From the NCBI RefSeq assembly GCF_050948175.1, contig NW_027490236.1, positions 620,001 to 684,000 on the forward strand: a stretch of 64,000 nucleotides of DNA. Direction: 5' to 3'. Position 1 is the stretch's first letter; each line of letters starts with the position of its first letter. A model generated the notes under the pieces. That model did no database searches. It saw nothing but the letters and a program-made list of their open reading frames with translations, and had not been told where the DNA came from. Below, one piece after another: positions 25,651-40,522 of this stretch. Both the position numbers and the translations under genes were made by a program. This DNA is from Xylocopa sonorina. Its lineage: Eukaryota > Arthropoda > Insecta > Hymenoptera > Apidae.

Positions 25651-28600
25651 ACGTATCATAGCAATAGAGTTCATATGATTCTTGAAACGTGATATCGCAT
25701 CTCATTTCCATGTCTCATGGTAAGATATAACATGATTTGCGAAGTGTTGTGTATTCTTCGTCTACACTTCAATTGAATGTGAATGCGATACTTCCCCGCT
25801 AGGAAATAGCGTTTGCAGATGTCTACGTATCGTAGCAATAGCTTTCTAATGCTTCTTAAAACCCCGATATCGCAACTCATTTCTATGTTTCATGGTAAGA
25901 TATAATATGATTTGCGAAGTATCATGTATTCCTCGTCTACACTTCAAAGGAATGTAAATGCGACACTTCCTTGCAAGGAAATAGCGTTTGCAGACTTCTA
26001 CGTATCGAAGCAATAGAGTTCAAATGCTTCTTAAAACGAGATATTGCATCTCATATCTATGTTTCATGATAAGATATAATATTCATTGCGAAGTGTTATG
26101 CATTCCTCGTCTACGATTCAAATGAATGTAAATGCGACACTTCCTTGCAAGCAAATAGCGTTTGCAGGTGTCTACGTATCATAGCAATAGAGTTCATATG
26201 ATTCTTGAAACGTGATATCGCATCTCATTTCTATGTCTCATGGTAAGATATAACATGATTTGCGAAGTGTTGTGTATTCTTCGTCTACACTTCAAATGAA
26301 TGTGAATGCGACCCTTCCTCGCTAGGAAATAGCGTTTGCTGATGTCTACGTATCCTAGCAATAGAGTTCTAATGCTTCTTAAAACGCGATATCGCATCTC
26401 ATTCCTATGTTTCATGGTAAGTTATAATATGATTTGCGAAGTGTCATGTATTCCTCGTCTATACTTCAAATGAATGTAAATGCGGCACTTCCTTGCATGG
26501 AAATAGCGTTTACAGATGTCTACGTATCGAAGCAATAGGGTTCAAATGCTTCTTAAAACGAGATGTTGCATCTCATATCTATGTTTCATGATAAGATATA
26601 ATATTCATTACGAAGTGTTATGCATTCCTCGTCTACCATTCAAATGAAAGTAAATGCGACACTTCCTTGCAAGGAAACAGCGTTTGCAGATGTCTACGTA
26701 TCGTAGCAATAGAGTTCATATGATTCTTAAAACGCGATATCGCATCTCATTTCTATGTTTCATGGTAAGATATAACATAATTTGCGAAGTGATATGTATT
26801 CCTCGTCTACACTTCAAATGAATGTGAATGCGACACTTCCTCGCTAGGAAATAGCGTCTGCAGATGTCTAGGTATCGTAGCAATAGAGTTTATATGATTC
26901 TTCAAACGTGATATCGCATCTCATATCTGTGATTCATGGTAAGATACAACATGATTTGCGAAGTGTTGTGTATTCTTCGTCCACACTTCAAATGAATGTG
27001 AATGCGATACTTCCCAGCTAGGAAATAGCGTTTGCAGATGTCTACGTATCGTAGCAATAGAGTTCTTATGATTCTTAAAACGCGATATCGCATCTCATTT
27101 CTATGTTTCATGGTAAGGTATAATATTCATTACGAAGTGTTATGCATTCCTCGTCTACCATTCAAATGAAAGTAAATGCGACACTTCCTTGCAAGGAAAC
27201 AGCGTTTGCAGATGTCTACGTATCGAAGCAATAGAGTTCAAATGCTTCTTAAAACGAGATGTTGCATCTTATATCTATGTTTCATGATAAGATATAATAT
27301 TCATTACGAAGTGTTATGCATTCCTCATCTACGATTCAAATGAATGTAAATGCGACACTTCCTTGCATGGAAATAGCGTTTACAGATGTCTAGGTATCGA
27401 AGCAATAGAGTTCAAATGCTTCGTAAAACGAGATGTTGCATCTCATATCTATGTTTCATGGTAAGATATGATATGATTTGCGAAGTGTCATGTATTCCTC
27501 GTGTACACTTCAAATGAATGTAAATGCGACACTTCCTTGCAAGGAAATAGCGTTTGCAGATGTCTACGTATCGTAGCAATAGAGTTCTTATGATTCTTAG
27601 AACACGATATCGCATCTCATTTCTATGTTTCATGGTAAGATATAACATGATTTGCCAAGTGTTATGTATTCCACGCCTACACTTCAAGTGAATGTGAATG
27701 CGATACTTCCTCGCTAGGAAATAGCGTTTGCAGATCTCTACGTATCGTAGCAATAGCTTTCTAGTGCTTCTTAAAACGCGATATCGCATCTCATTTCTAT
27801 GTTTCATGGTAAGATATAGTATGAATTGCGAAGTGTTATGTATTCCTCGTCTACACTTCAAATGAATGTGAATGCGACACTTCCTCGCTAGGAAATAGCG
27901 TTTGCAGATGTCTACGTATCGTAGCAATAGAGTTCTTATAATTCTTAAAACGCGACACCGGATCTCATTTCTATGTTTCATGGTAAGATATAATATGATT
28001 TGCGAAGTGTTATGTATTCCTCGTCTACACTTCAGATGAATGTAAATGCGACACTTCCTTCCAAGGAAATAGCGTTTGCAGACGTCTACGTATCGAAGCA
28101 ATAGAGTTCAAATGCTTCTTAAAACGAGATATTGTATCTCATATCTATGTTTTATGATAAGATATAATATTCATTGCGAAGTGTTATGTATTCCTCGTCT
28201 ACGATTCAAATGAATGTAAATGCGACACTTCCTTGCAAGCAAATAGCGTTTGCAGGTGTCTACGTATCATAGCAATAGAGTTCATATGATTCTTGAAACG
28301 TGATATCGCATCTCATTTCTATGTCTCATGGTAAGATATAACATGATTTGCGAAGTGTTGTGTATTCTTCGTCTACACTTCAATTGAATGTGAATGCGAT
28401 ACTTCCCCGCTAGGAAATAGCGTTTGCAGATGTCTACGTATCGTAGCAATAGCTTTCTAATGCTTCTTAAAACCCCGATATCGCAACTCATTTCTATGTT
28501 TCATGGTAAGATATAATATGATTTGCGAAGTATCATGTATTCCTCGTCTACACTTCAAAGGAATGTAAATGCGACACTTCCTTGCAAGGAAATAGCGTTT

Positions 28601-30150
28601 GCAGACGTCTACGTATCGAAGCAATAGAGTTCAAATGCTTCTTAAAACGAGATATTGCATCTCATATCTATGTTTCATGATAAGATATAATATTCATTGC
28701 GAAGTGTTATGCATTCCTCGTCTACGATTCAAATGAATGTAAATGCGACACTTCCTTGCAAGCAAATAGCGTTTGCAGGTGTCTACGTATCATAGCAATA
28801 GAGTTCATATGATTCTTGAAACGTGATATCGCATCTCATTTCTATGTCTCATGGTAAGATATAACATGATTTGCGAAGTGTTGTGTATTCTTCGTCTACA
28901 CTTCAAATGAATGTGAATGCGACCCTTCCTCGCTAGGAAATAGCGTTTGCTGATGTCTACGTATCCTAGCAATAGAGTTCTAATGCTTCTTAAAACGCGA
29001 TATCGCATCTCATTCCTATGTTTCATGGTAAGTTATAATATGATTTGCGAAGTGTTACGTATTCCTCGTCTACACTTCAAATGAATGTAAATGCGACACT
29101 TCCTTGCAAGGATATAGCGTTTGCAGATGTCTACGTATCGTAGCAATAGAGTTCTTATGATTCTTAAAACGCGATATCGCATCTCATTTCTATGTTTCAT
29201 GGTAAGGTATAATATGAATTGCGAAGTGATATGTATTCCTCGTCTACATTTCAAATGAATGTAAATGCGGCACTTCCTTGCATGGAAATAGCGTTTACAG
29301 ATGTCTACGTATCGAAGCAATAGAGTTCAAATGCTTCTTAAAACGAGATGTTGCATCTCATATCTATGTTTCATGGTAAGATATGATATGATTTGCGAAG
29401 TGTCATGTATTCCTCGTGTACACTTCAAATGAATGTAAATGCGACACTTCCTTGCAAGGAAATAGCGTTTGCAGATGTCTACGTATCGTAGCAATAGAGT
29501 TCTTATGATTCTTAGAACACGATATCGCATCTCATTTCTATGTTTCATGGTAAGATATAACATGATTTGCCAAGTGTTATGTATTCCACGCCTACACTTC
29601 AAGTGAATGTGAATGCGATACTTCCTCGCTAGGAAATAGCGTTTGCAGATCTCTACGTATCGTAGCAATAGCTTTCTAGTGCTTCTTAAAACGCGATATC
29701 GCATCTCATTTCTATGTTTCATGGTAAGATAGAGTATGAATTGCGAAGTGTTATGTATTCCTCGTCTACACTTCAAATGAATGTGAATGCGACACTTCCT
29801 CGCTAGGAAATAGCGTTTGCAGATGTCTACGTATCGTAGCAATAGAGTTCTTATAATTCTTAAAACGCGACACCGGATCTCATTTCTATGTTTCATGGTA
29901 AGATATAATATGATTTGCGAAGTGTTATGTATTCCTCGTCTACACTTCAGATGAATGTAAATGCGACACTTCCTTCCAAGGAAATAGCGTTTGCAGACGT
30001 CTACGTATCGAAGCAATAGAGTTCAAATGCTTCTTAAAACGAGATATTGTATCTCATATCTATGTTTTATGATAAGATATAATATTCATTGCGAAGTGTT
30101 ATGTATTCCTCGTCTACGATTCAAATGAATGTAAATGCGACACTTCCTTG
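25650..30150 (+). repeat. Mosaic of two duplicated blocks (2,611 and 1,915 bp apart)
   Basis: About 25650-26443 recurs at 28261-29054 (offset 2,611, fifteen monomers plus one base). About 27360-28235 recurs at 29275-30150 (offset 1,915, eleven monomers plus one base). The difference is four monomers present only in the first copy, around 26.5-27.3 kb. Both members of the first pair carry the one-base insertion ACCCCGATATCG (near 25860 and 28471) and a CTCATGGTAAG monomer. Confidence 0.85.
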
Positions 30151-30867
30151 CAAGGAAATAGCGTTTGCAGATGTCTACGTATCATAGCAATAGAGTTCAT
30201 ATGATTCTTGAAACGCGATATCGCATCTCATTTCTATGTTTCATGGTAAGGTATAATATGATTTGCGAAGTGATATGTATTCCTCGTCTACATTTCAAAT
30301 GAATGTAAATGCGACACTTCCTTGCAAGGAAATAGCGTTTGCAGATGTCTACGTATCGTAGCAATGGATTTCTGAAGCTTCTTTGAACGCGATATCGCAT
30401 CTCATTTCTATGTTTCATGGTAAGATATAATATGATTTGCGAAGTGTCATGTATTCCTCGTCTAGACTTCAAATGAACGTAAATGCGACACTTCCTTGCA
30501 AGGAAATAGCGTTTGCAGATGTCTACGTATCGAGGCAATAGAGTTCAAATGCTTCTTAAAACGAGATATTGCATCTCATACCTATGTTTCATGATAAGAT
30601 ATAATATCCATTGCGAAGTGTTATGCATTCCTCGTCTACGATTCAAATGAATGTAAATGCGACACTTCCTTGCAAGGAAATAGCGTTTGCAAATGTCTAC
30701 CTATCCTAGCAATAGTGTTCTAATGCTTCTTAAAACGCGATATCGCATCTCATATCTGTGTTTCATGATAAGATATAATATTCATTACGAAGTGTTATGC
30801 ATTACTCGTCTACGATTCAAATGAAAGTAAATGCGACACTTCCTTGCAAGGAAACAGCGTTTGCAGA

Positions 30868-33800
30868 TGTCTACGTATCGTAGCAATAGAGTTCATATGA
30901 TTCTTAAAGCGCGATATCGCATCTCATTTCTATGTTTCATGGTAAGATATAACATGATTTGCGAAGTGTTATGTATTCCTCGTCTACACTTCAAATGAAT
31001 GTGAATGCGACACTTCCTCGCTAGGAAATAGCGTCTGCAGATGTCTAGGTATCGTAGCAACAGAGTTTATATGATTCTTCAAACGTGATATCGCATCTCA
31101 TATCTGTGATTCATGGTAAGATACAACATGATTTGCGAAGTGTTGTGTATTCTTCGTCCACACTTCAAATGAATGTGAATGCGATACTTCCCAGCTAGGA
31201 AATAGCGTTTGCAGATGTCTACGTATCGTAGCAATAGAGTTCTTATGATTCTTAAAACGCGATATCGCATCTCATTTCTATGTTTCATGGTAAGGTATAA
31301 TATGATTTGCGAAGTGATATGTATTCCTCGTCTACATTTCAAATGAATGTAAATGCTACACTTCCTTGCATGGAAATAGCGTTTACAGATGTCTACGTAT
31401 CGAAGCAATAGAGTTCAAATGCTTCTTAAAACGAGATGTTGCATCTTATATCTATGTTTCATGATAAGATATAATATTCATTACGAAGTGTTATGCATTC
31501 CTCGTCTAAGATTCAAATGAATGTAAATGCGACACTTCCTTGCATGGAAATAGCGTTTACAGATGTCTAGGTATCGAAGCAATAGAGTTCAAATGCTTCG
31601 TAAAACGAGATGTTGCATCTCATACCTATGTTTCATGGTAAGATATAATATGATTTGCGAAGTGTCATGTATTCCTCGTGTACACTTCAAATGAATGTAA
31701 ATGCGACACTTCCTTGCAAGGAAATAGCGTTTGCAGATGTCTACGTATCGTAGCAATAGAGTTCTTATGATTCTGAGAACTCGATATCGCATCTCATTTC
31801 TATGTTTCATGGTAAGATATAACATGATTTGCCAAGTGTTATGTATTCCACGCCTACACTTCAAGTGAATGTGAATGCGATACTTCCTCGCTAGGAAATA
31901 GCGTTTGCAGATGTCTACCTATCGTAGCAATAGAGTTCTCATGCTTCTTAAAACGCGATATCGCATCTCATTTCTATGTTTCATGGTAAGATATAATATG
32001 ATGTGCGTAGTGTTATGCATTCCTCGTCTACGGTTCAAATGAATGTAAATGCGACACTTCCTTGCAAGGAAATAGCGTTTGCAGATGTCTACGTATCGTA
32101 GCAATAGAGTTCTTATGATTCTTAAAACGCGATATCGCATCTCATTTCTATGTTTCATGGTAAGGTATAATATGATTTGCGAAGTGATATGTATTCCTCG
32201 TCTACATTTCAAATGAATGTAAATGCGACACTTCCTTGCAAGGAAATAGCGTTTGCAGATGTCTACGTATCGTAGCAATAGAGTTCTTATGATTCTTAGA
32301 ACTCGATATCGCATCTCATTTCTATGTTTCATGGTAAGATATAATATGATTTGCGAAGTGTTATGTATTCCTCGTCTACACTTCAAAGGAATGTAAATGC
32401 GACACTTCCTTGCAAGGAAATAGCGTTTGCAGATGTCTACGTATCGTAGCAATAGAGTTCTTATGATTCTTAAAACGCGATATCGCATCTCATTTCTATG
32501 TTTCATGGTAAGGTATAATATGATTTGCGAAGTGATATGTATTCCTCGTCTACATTTCAAATGAATGTAAATGCGACACTTCCCTGCAAGGAAATAGCGT
32601 TTGCAGATGTCTACGTATCGAAGCAATAGAGTTCATATGATTCTTAAAACGAGATATTGCATCTCATATCTATGTTTCATGATAAGATATAATATTCATT
32701 GCGAAGTGTTATGTATTCCTCGTCTACAATTCAAATGAATGTAAATGCGACACTTCCTTGCAAGGAAATAGCGTTTGCAGATGTCTACGTATCGTAGCAA
32801 TAGAGTTCTTATGATTCTTGAGACGCGATATCGCATCTCATTTCTATATTTCATGGTAAGGTATAATATGATTTGCGAAGTGTTATGTATTCCTCGTCTA
32901 CACTTCAAATGAATGTGAATGCGACACTTCCTCGCTAGGAAATAGCGTCTGCAGATGTCTAGGTATCGTAGCAATAGAGTTCTAATGCTTCTTAAAACGA
33001 GATATTGCATCTCATTTCTACGTTTCATGATAAGATATAATATTCATTGCGAAGTGTCATGTATTCCTCGTCTACACTTCAAATGAAAGTAAATGCGACA
33101 CTTCCTTGCAAGGAAATAGCGATTGCAGATGTCTACGTATCGTAGCAATAGAGTTCTTATGATTCTTAAAACGCGATATCGCATCTCATTTCTATGTTTC
33201 ATGGTAAGATATAGCATTATTTGCGAAGTGTTATGTATTCCTCGTCTATACTTCAAGTGAATGTGAATGCGACACTTCCTTGCAAGGAAATAGCGTTTGC
33301 AGATGTCTACGTATCGTAGCAATAGAGTTCTTATGATTCTTAAAACGCGATATCGCATCTCATTTCTATGTTTCATGGTAAGGTATAATATGATTTGCGA
33401 AGTGATATGTATTCCTCGTCTACATTTCAAATGAATGTAAATGCGACACTTCCCTGCAAGGAAATAGCGTTTGCAGATGTCTACCTATCGTAGCAATAGG
33501 GTTCATATGATTCTTAAAACGCGATATCGCATCTCATTTCTATGTTTCATGGTAAGGTATAATATGATTTGCGAAGTGATATGTATTCCTCGTCTACATT
33601 TCAAATGAATGTAAATGCGACACTTCCTTGCAAGGAAATAGCGTTTGCAGATGTCTACGTATCGTAGCAATAGAGTTCTTATGATTCTTGAGACGCGATA
33701 TCGCATCTCATTTCTATATTTCATGGTAAGGTATAATATGATTTGCGAAGTGTTATGTATTCCTCGTCTACACTTCAAATGAATGTGAATGCGACACTTC

Positions 33801-34521
33801 CTCGCTAGGAAATAGCGTCTGCAGATGTCTAGGTATCGTAGCAATAGAGTTCTAATGCTTCTTAAAACGAGATATTGCATCTCATTTCTACGTTTCATGA
33901 TAAGATATAATATTCATTGCGAAGTGTCATGTATTCCTCGTCTACACTTCAAATGAAAGTAAATGCGACACTTCCTTGCAAGGAAATAGCGATTGCAGAT
34001 GTCTACGTATCGTAGCAATAGAGTTCTTATGATTCTTAAAACGCGATATCGCATCTCATTTCTATGTTTCATGGTAAGATATAACATTATTTGCGAAGTG
34101 TTATGTATTCCTCGTCTATACTTCAAGTGAATGTGAATGCGACACTTCCTTGCAAGGAAATAGCGTTTGCAGATGTCTACGTATCGTAGCAATAGAGTTC
34201 TTATGATTCTTAAAACGCGATATCGCATCTCATTTCTATGTTTCATGGTAAGGTATAATATGATTTGCGAAGTGTTATGTATTCCTCGTCTACACTTCAA
34301 ATGAATGTGAATGCGACACTTCCTCGCTAGGAAATAGCGTCTGCAGATGTCTAGGTATCGTAGCAATAGATTTCTAATGCTTCTTAAAACGAGATATTGC
34401 ATCTCATTTCTACGTTTCATGATAAGATATAATATTCATTGCGAAGTGTCATGTATTCCTCGTCTACACTTCAAATGAAAGTAAATGCGACACTTCCTTG
34501 CAAGGAAATAGCGATTGCAGA
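30868..34521 (+). repeat. 21-monomer HOR, copy 1 (3,654 bp)
   Basis: This segment and the next match at a constant offset of 3,654 bp, exactly 21 monomers. I noticed no differences when comparing several stretches, including rare marks such as ATATAGCATT (33209 and 36863), TTCTGAGAACTCG (31771 and 35425) and GTGCGTAGTG. The boundary lies where AACAGCGTTTGC versus AATAGCGATTGC stops differing. The edges are good to about 20 bases. Confidence 0.9.
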
Positions 34522-37500
34522 TGTCTACGTATCGTAGCAATAGAGTTCATATGATTCTTAAAGCGCGATATCGCATCTCATTTCTATGTTTCATGGTAAG
34601 ATATAACATGATTTGCGAAGTGTTATGTATTCCTCGTCTACACTTCAAATGAATGTGAATGCGACACTTCCTCGCTAGGAAATAGCGTCTGCAGATGTCT
34701 AGGTATCGTAGCAACAGAGTTTATATGATTCTTCAAACGTGATATCGCATCTCATATCTGTGATTCATGGTAAGATACAACATGATTTGCGAAGTGTTGT
34801 GTATTCTTCGTCCACACTTCAAATGAATGTGAATGCGATACTTCCCAGCTAGGAAATAGCGTTTGCAGATGTCTACGTATCGTAGCAATAGAGTTCTTAT
34901 GATTCTTAAAACGCGATATCGCATCTCATTTCTATGTTTCATGGTAAGGTATAATATGATTTGCGAAGTGATATGTATTCCTCGTCTACATTTCAAATGA
35001 ATGTAAATGCTACACTTCCTTGCATGGAAATAGCGTTTACAGATGTCTACGTATCGAAGCAATAGAGTTCAAATGCTTCTTAAAACGAGATGTTGCATCT
35101 TATATCTATGTTTCATGATAAGATATAATATTCATTACGAAGTGTTATGCATTCCTCGTCTAAGATTCAAATGAATGTAAATGCGACACTTCCTTGCATG
35201 GAAATAGCGTTTACAGATGTCTAGGTATCGAAGCAATAGAGTTCAAATGCTTCGTAAAACGAGATGTTGCATCTCATACCTATGTTTCATGGTAAGATAT
35301 AATATGATTTGCGAAGTGTCATGTATTCCTCGTGTACACTTCAAATGAATGTAAATGCGACACTTCCTTGCAAGGAAATAGCGTTTGCAGATGTCTACGT
35401 ATCGTAGCAATAGAGTTCTTATGATTCTGAGAACTCGATATCGCATCTCATTTCTATGTTTCATGGTAAGATATAACATGATTTGCCAAGTGTTATGTAT
35501 TCCACGCCTACACTTCAAGTGAATGTGAATGCGATACTTCCTCGCTAGGAAATAGCGTTTGCAGATGTCTACCTATCGTAGCAATAGAGTTCTCATGCTT
35601 CTTAAAACGCGATATCGCATCTCATTTCTATGTTTCATGGTAAGATATAATATGATGTGCGTAGTGTTATGCATTCCTCGTCTACGGTTCAAATGAATGT
35701 AAATGCGACACTTCCTTGCAAGGAAATAGCGTTTGCAGATGTCTACGTATCGTAGCAATAGAGTTCTTATGATTCTTAAAACGCGATATCGCATCTCATT
35801 TCTATGTTTCATGGTAAGGTATAATATGATTTGCGAAGTGATATGTATTCCTCGTCTACATTTCAAATGAATGTAAATGCGACACTTCCTTGCAAGGAAA
35901 TAGCGTTTGCAGATGTCTACGTATCGTAGCAATAGAGTTCTTATGATTCTTAGAACTCGATATCGCATCTCATTTCTATGTTTCATGGTAAGATATAATA
36001 TGATTTGCGAAGTGTTATGTATTCCTCGTCTACACTTCAAAGGAATGTAAATGCGACACTTCCTTGCAAGGAAATAGCGTTTGCAGATGTCTACGTATCG
36101 TAGCAATAGAGTTCTTATGATTCTTAAAACGCGATATCGCATCTCATTTCTATGTTTCATGGTAAGGTATAATATGATTTGCGAAGTGATATGTATTCCT
36201 CGTCTACATTTCAAATGAATGTAAATGCGACACTTCCCTGCAAGGAAATAGCGTTTGCAGATGTCTACGTATCGAAGCAATAGAGTTCATATGATTCTTA
36301 AAACGAGATATTGCATCTCATATCTATGTTTCATGATAAGATATAATATTCATTGCGAAGTGTTATGTATTCCTCGTCTACAATTCAAATGAATGTAAAT
36401 GCGACACTTCCTTGCAAGGAAATAGCGTTTGCAGATGTCTACGTATCGTAGCAATAGAGTTCTTATGATTCTTGAGACGCGATATCGCATCTCATTTCTA
36501 TATTTCATGGTAAGGTATAATATGATTTGCGAAGTGTTATGTATTCCTCGTCTACACTTCAAATGAATGTGAATGCGACACTTCCTCGCTAGGAAATAGC
36601 GTCTGCAGATGTCTAGGTATCGTAGCAATAGAGTTCTAATGCTTCTTAAAACGAGATATTGCATCTCATTTCTACGTTTCATGATAAGATATAATATTCA
36701 TTGCGAAGTGTCATGTATTCCTCGTCTACACTTCAAATGAAAGTAAATGCGACACTTCCTTGCAAGGAAATAGCGATTGCAGATGTCTACGTATCGTAGC
36801 AATAGAGTTCTTATGATTCTTAAAACGCGATATCGCATCTCATTTCTATGTTTCATGGTAAGATATAGCATTATTTGCGAAGTGTTATGTATTCCTCGTC
36901 TATACTTCAAGTGAATGTGAATGCGACACTTCCTTGCAAGGAAATAGCGTTTGCAGATGTCTACGTATCGTAGCAATAGAGTTCTTATGATTCTTAAAAC
37001 GCGATATCGCATCTCATTTCTATGTTTCATGGTAAGGTATAATATGATTTGCGAAGTGATATGTATTCCTCGTCTACATTTCAAATGAATGTAAATGCGA
37101 CACTTCCCTGCAAGGAAATAGCGTTTGCAGATGTCTACCTATCGTAGCAATAGGGTTCATATGATTCTTAAAACGCGATATCGCATCTCATTTCTATGTT
37201 TCATGGTAAGGTATAATATGATTTGCGAAGTGATATGTATTCCTCGTCTACATTTCAAATGAATGTAAATGCGACACTTCCTTGCAAGGAAATAGCGTTT
37301 GCAGATGTCTACGTATCGTAGCAATAGAGTTCTTATGATTCTTGAGACGCGATATCGCATCTCATTTCTATATTTCATGGTAAGGTATAATATGATTTGC
37401 GAAGTGTTATGTATTCCTCGTCTACACTTCAAATGAATGTGAATGCGACACTTCCTCGCTAGGAAATAGCGTCTGCAGATGTCTAGGTATCGTAGCAATA

Positions 37501-38175
37501 GAGTTCTAATGCTTCTTAAAACGAGATATTGCATCTCATTTCTACGTTTCATGATAAGATATAATATTCATTGCGAAGTGTCATGTATTCCTCGTCTACA
37601 CTTCAAATGAAAGTAAATGCGACACTTCCTTGCAAGGAAATAGCGATTGCAGATGTCTACGTATCGTAGCAATAGAGTTCTTATGATTCTTAAAACGCGA
37701 TATCGCATCTCATTTCTATGTTTCATGGTAAGATATAACATTATTTGCGAAGTGTTATGTATTCCTCGTCTATACTTCAAGTGAATGTGAATGCGACACT
37801 TCCTTGCAAGGAAATAGCGTTTGCAGATGTCTACGTATCGTAGCAATAGAGTTCTTATGATTCTTAAAACGCGATATCGCATCTCATTTCTATGTTTCAT
37901 GGTAAGGTATAATATGATTTGCGAAGTGTTATGTATTCCTCGTCTACACTTCAAATGAATGTGAATGCGACACTTCCTCGCTAGGAAATAGCGTCTGCAG
38001 ATGTCTAGGTATCGTAGCAATAGATTTCTAATGCTTCTTAAAACGAGATATTGCATCTCATTTCTACGTTTCATGATAAGATATAATATTCATTGCGAAG
38101 TGTCATGTATTCCTCGTCTACACTTCAAATGAAAGTAAATGCGACACTTCCTTGCAAGGAAATAGCGATTGCAGA
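34522..38175 (+). repeat. 21-monomer HOR, copy 2 (3,654 bp)
   Basis: This is the second member of the near-identical tandem pair. It begins right after an AGCGATTGCAG monomer and ends when the following copy reads GTTCTTATG where this one reads GTTCATATG. The near identity makes it the youngest large duplication I can see, or else a possible assembly duplication. Confidence 0.9.
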
Positions 38176-39640
38176 TGTCTACGTATCGTAGCAATAGAGT
38201 TCTTATGATTCTTAAAACGCGATATCGCATCTCATTTCTATGTTTCATGGTAAGATATAACATTATTTGCGAATTGTTATGTATTCCTCGTCTATACTTC
38301 AAGTGAATGTGAATGCGACACTTCCTTGCAAGGAAATAGCGTTTGCAGATGTCTACGTATCGTAGCAATAGAGTTCTTATGATTCTGAGAACTCGATATC
38401 GCATCTCATTTCTATGTTTCATGGTAAGATATAACATGATTTGCCAAGTGTTATGTATTCCACGCCTACACTTCAAGTGAATGTGAATGCGATACTTCCT
38501 CGCTAGGAAATAGCGTTTGCAGATGTCTACCTATCGTAGCAATAGAGTTCTCATGCTTCTTAAAACGCGATATCGCATCTCATTTCTATGTTTCATGGTA
38601 AGATATAATATGATGTGCGTAGTGTTATGCATTCCTCGTCTACGGTTCAAATGAATGTAAATGCGACACTTCCTTGCAAGGAAATAGCGTTTGCAGATGT
38701 CTGCTTATCGTAGCAATAGAGTTCTTATGATTCTTAAAACGCGATATCGCATCTCATTTCTATGTTTCATGGTAAGGTATAATATGATTTGCGAAGTGAT
38801 ATGTATTCCTCGTCTACATTTCAAATGAATGTAAATGCGACACTTCCTTGCAAGGAAATAGCGTTTGCAGATGTCTACGTATCGTAGCAATAGAGTTCTT
38901 ATGATTCTTAGAACTCGATATCGCATCTCATTTCTATGTTTCATGGTAAGATATAATATGATTTGCGAAGTGTTATGTATTCCTCGTCTACACTTGAAAG
39001 GAATGTAAATGCGACACTTCCTTGCAAGGAAATAGCGTTTGCAGATGTCTACGTATCGTAGCAATAGAGTTCTTATGATTCTTAAAACGCGATATCGCAT
39101 CTCATTTCTATGTTTCATGGTAAGGTATAATATGATTTGCGAAGTGATATGTATTCCTCGTCTACATTTCAAATGAATGTAAATGCGACACTTCCCTGCA
39201 AGGAAATAGCGTTTGCAGATGTCTACGTATCGAAGCAATAGAGTTCATATGATTCTTAAAACGAGATATTGCATCTCATATCTATGTTTCATGATAAGAT
39301 ATAATATTCATTGCGAAGTGTTATGTATTCCTCGTCTACAATTCAAATGAATGTAAATGCGACACTTCCTTGCAAGGAAATAGCGTTTGCAGATGTCTAC
39401 GTATCGTAGCAATAGAGTTCTTATGATTCTTGAGACGCGATATCGCATCTCATTTCTATACTTCATGGTAAGGTATAATATGATTTGCGAAGTGTTATGT
39501 ATTCCTCGTCTACACTTCAAATGAATGTGAATGCGACACTTCCTCGCTAGGAAATAGCGTCTGCAGATGTCTAGGTATCGTAGCAATAGAGTTCTAATGC
39601 TTCTTAAAACGAGATATTGCATCTTATTTCTACGTTTCAT
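38176..39640 (+). repeat. Third, shortened copy of the 21-monomer HOR
   Basis: From TTCTGAGAACTCG at 38383 onward the sequence follows copy 2 at an offset of 2,958 bp (17 monomers). Four monomers of the unit have been lost at the copy 2/copy 3 junction. It adds its own mark, CACTTGAAAGG near 38993. Confidence 0.85.
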
Positions 39641-40522
39641 GATAAGATATAATATTCATTGCGAAGTGTCATGTATTCCTCGTCTACACTTCAAATGAAA
39701 GTAAATGCGACACTTCCTTGCAAGGAAATAGCGATTGCAGATGTCTACGTATCGTAGCAATAGAGTTCTTATGATTCTTAAAACGCGATATCGCATCTCA
39801 TTTCTATGTTTCATGGTAAGGTATAATATGATTTGCGAAGTGATATGTATTCCTCGTCTACATTTCAAATGAATGTAAATGCGACACTTCCTTGCAAGGA
39901 AATAGCGTTTGCAGATGTCTACGTATCGTAGCAATAGAGTTCTTATGATTCTTAGAACTCGATATCGCATCTCATTTCTATGTTTCATGGTAAGATATAA
40001 TATGATTTGCGAAGTGCTATGTATTCCTCGTCTACACTTGAAAGGAATGTAAATGCGACACTTCCTTGCAAGGAAATAGCGTTTGCAGATGTCTACGTAT
40101 CGTAGCAATAGAGTTCTTATGATTCTTAAAACGCGATATCGCATCTCATTTCTATGTTTCATGGTAAGGTATAATATGATTTGCGAAGTGATATGTATTC
40201 CTCGTCTACATTTCAAATGAATGTAAATGCGACACTTCCCTGCAAGGAAATAGCGTTTGCAGATGTCTACGTATCGAAGCAATAGAGTTCATATGATTCT
40301 TAAAACGAGATATTGCATCTCATATCTATGTTTCATGATAAGATATAATATTCATTGCGAAGTGTTATGTATTCCTCGTCTACAATTCAAATGAATGTAA
40401 ATGCGACACTTCCTTGCAAGGAAATAGCGTTTGCAGATGTCTACGTATCGTAGCAATAGAGTTCTTATGATTCTTGAGACGCGATATCGCATCTCATTTC
40501 TATATTTCATGGTAAGGTATAA
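38712..40522 (+). repeat. 1,044-bp six-monomer duplication
   Basis: The CACTTGAAAGG mark occurs near 38993 and again near 40037, 1,044 bp apart. The flanking monomers match from about 38712/39756 until about 39480/40522, where the second copy switches to the ATATTCATTG form. The event post-dates copy 3. Confidence 0.85.
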
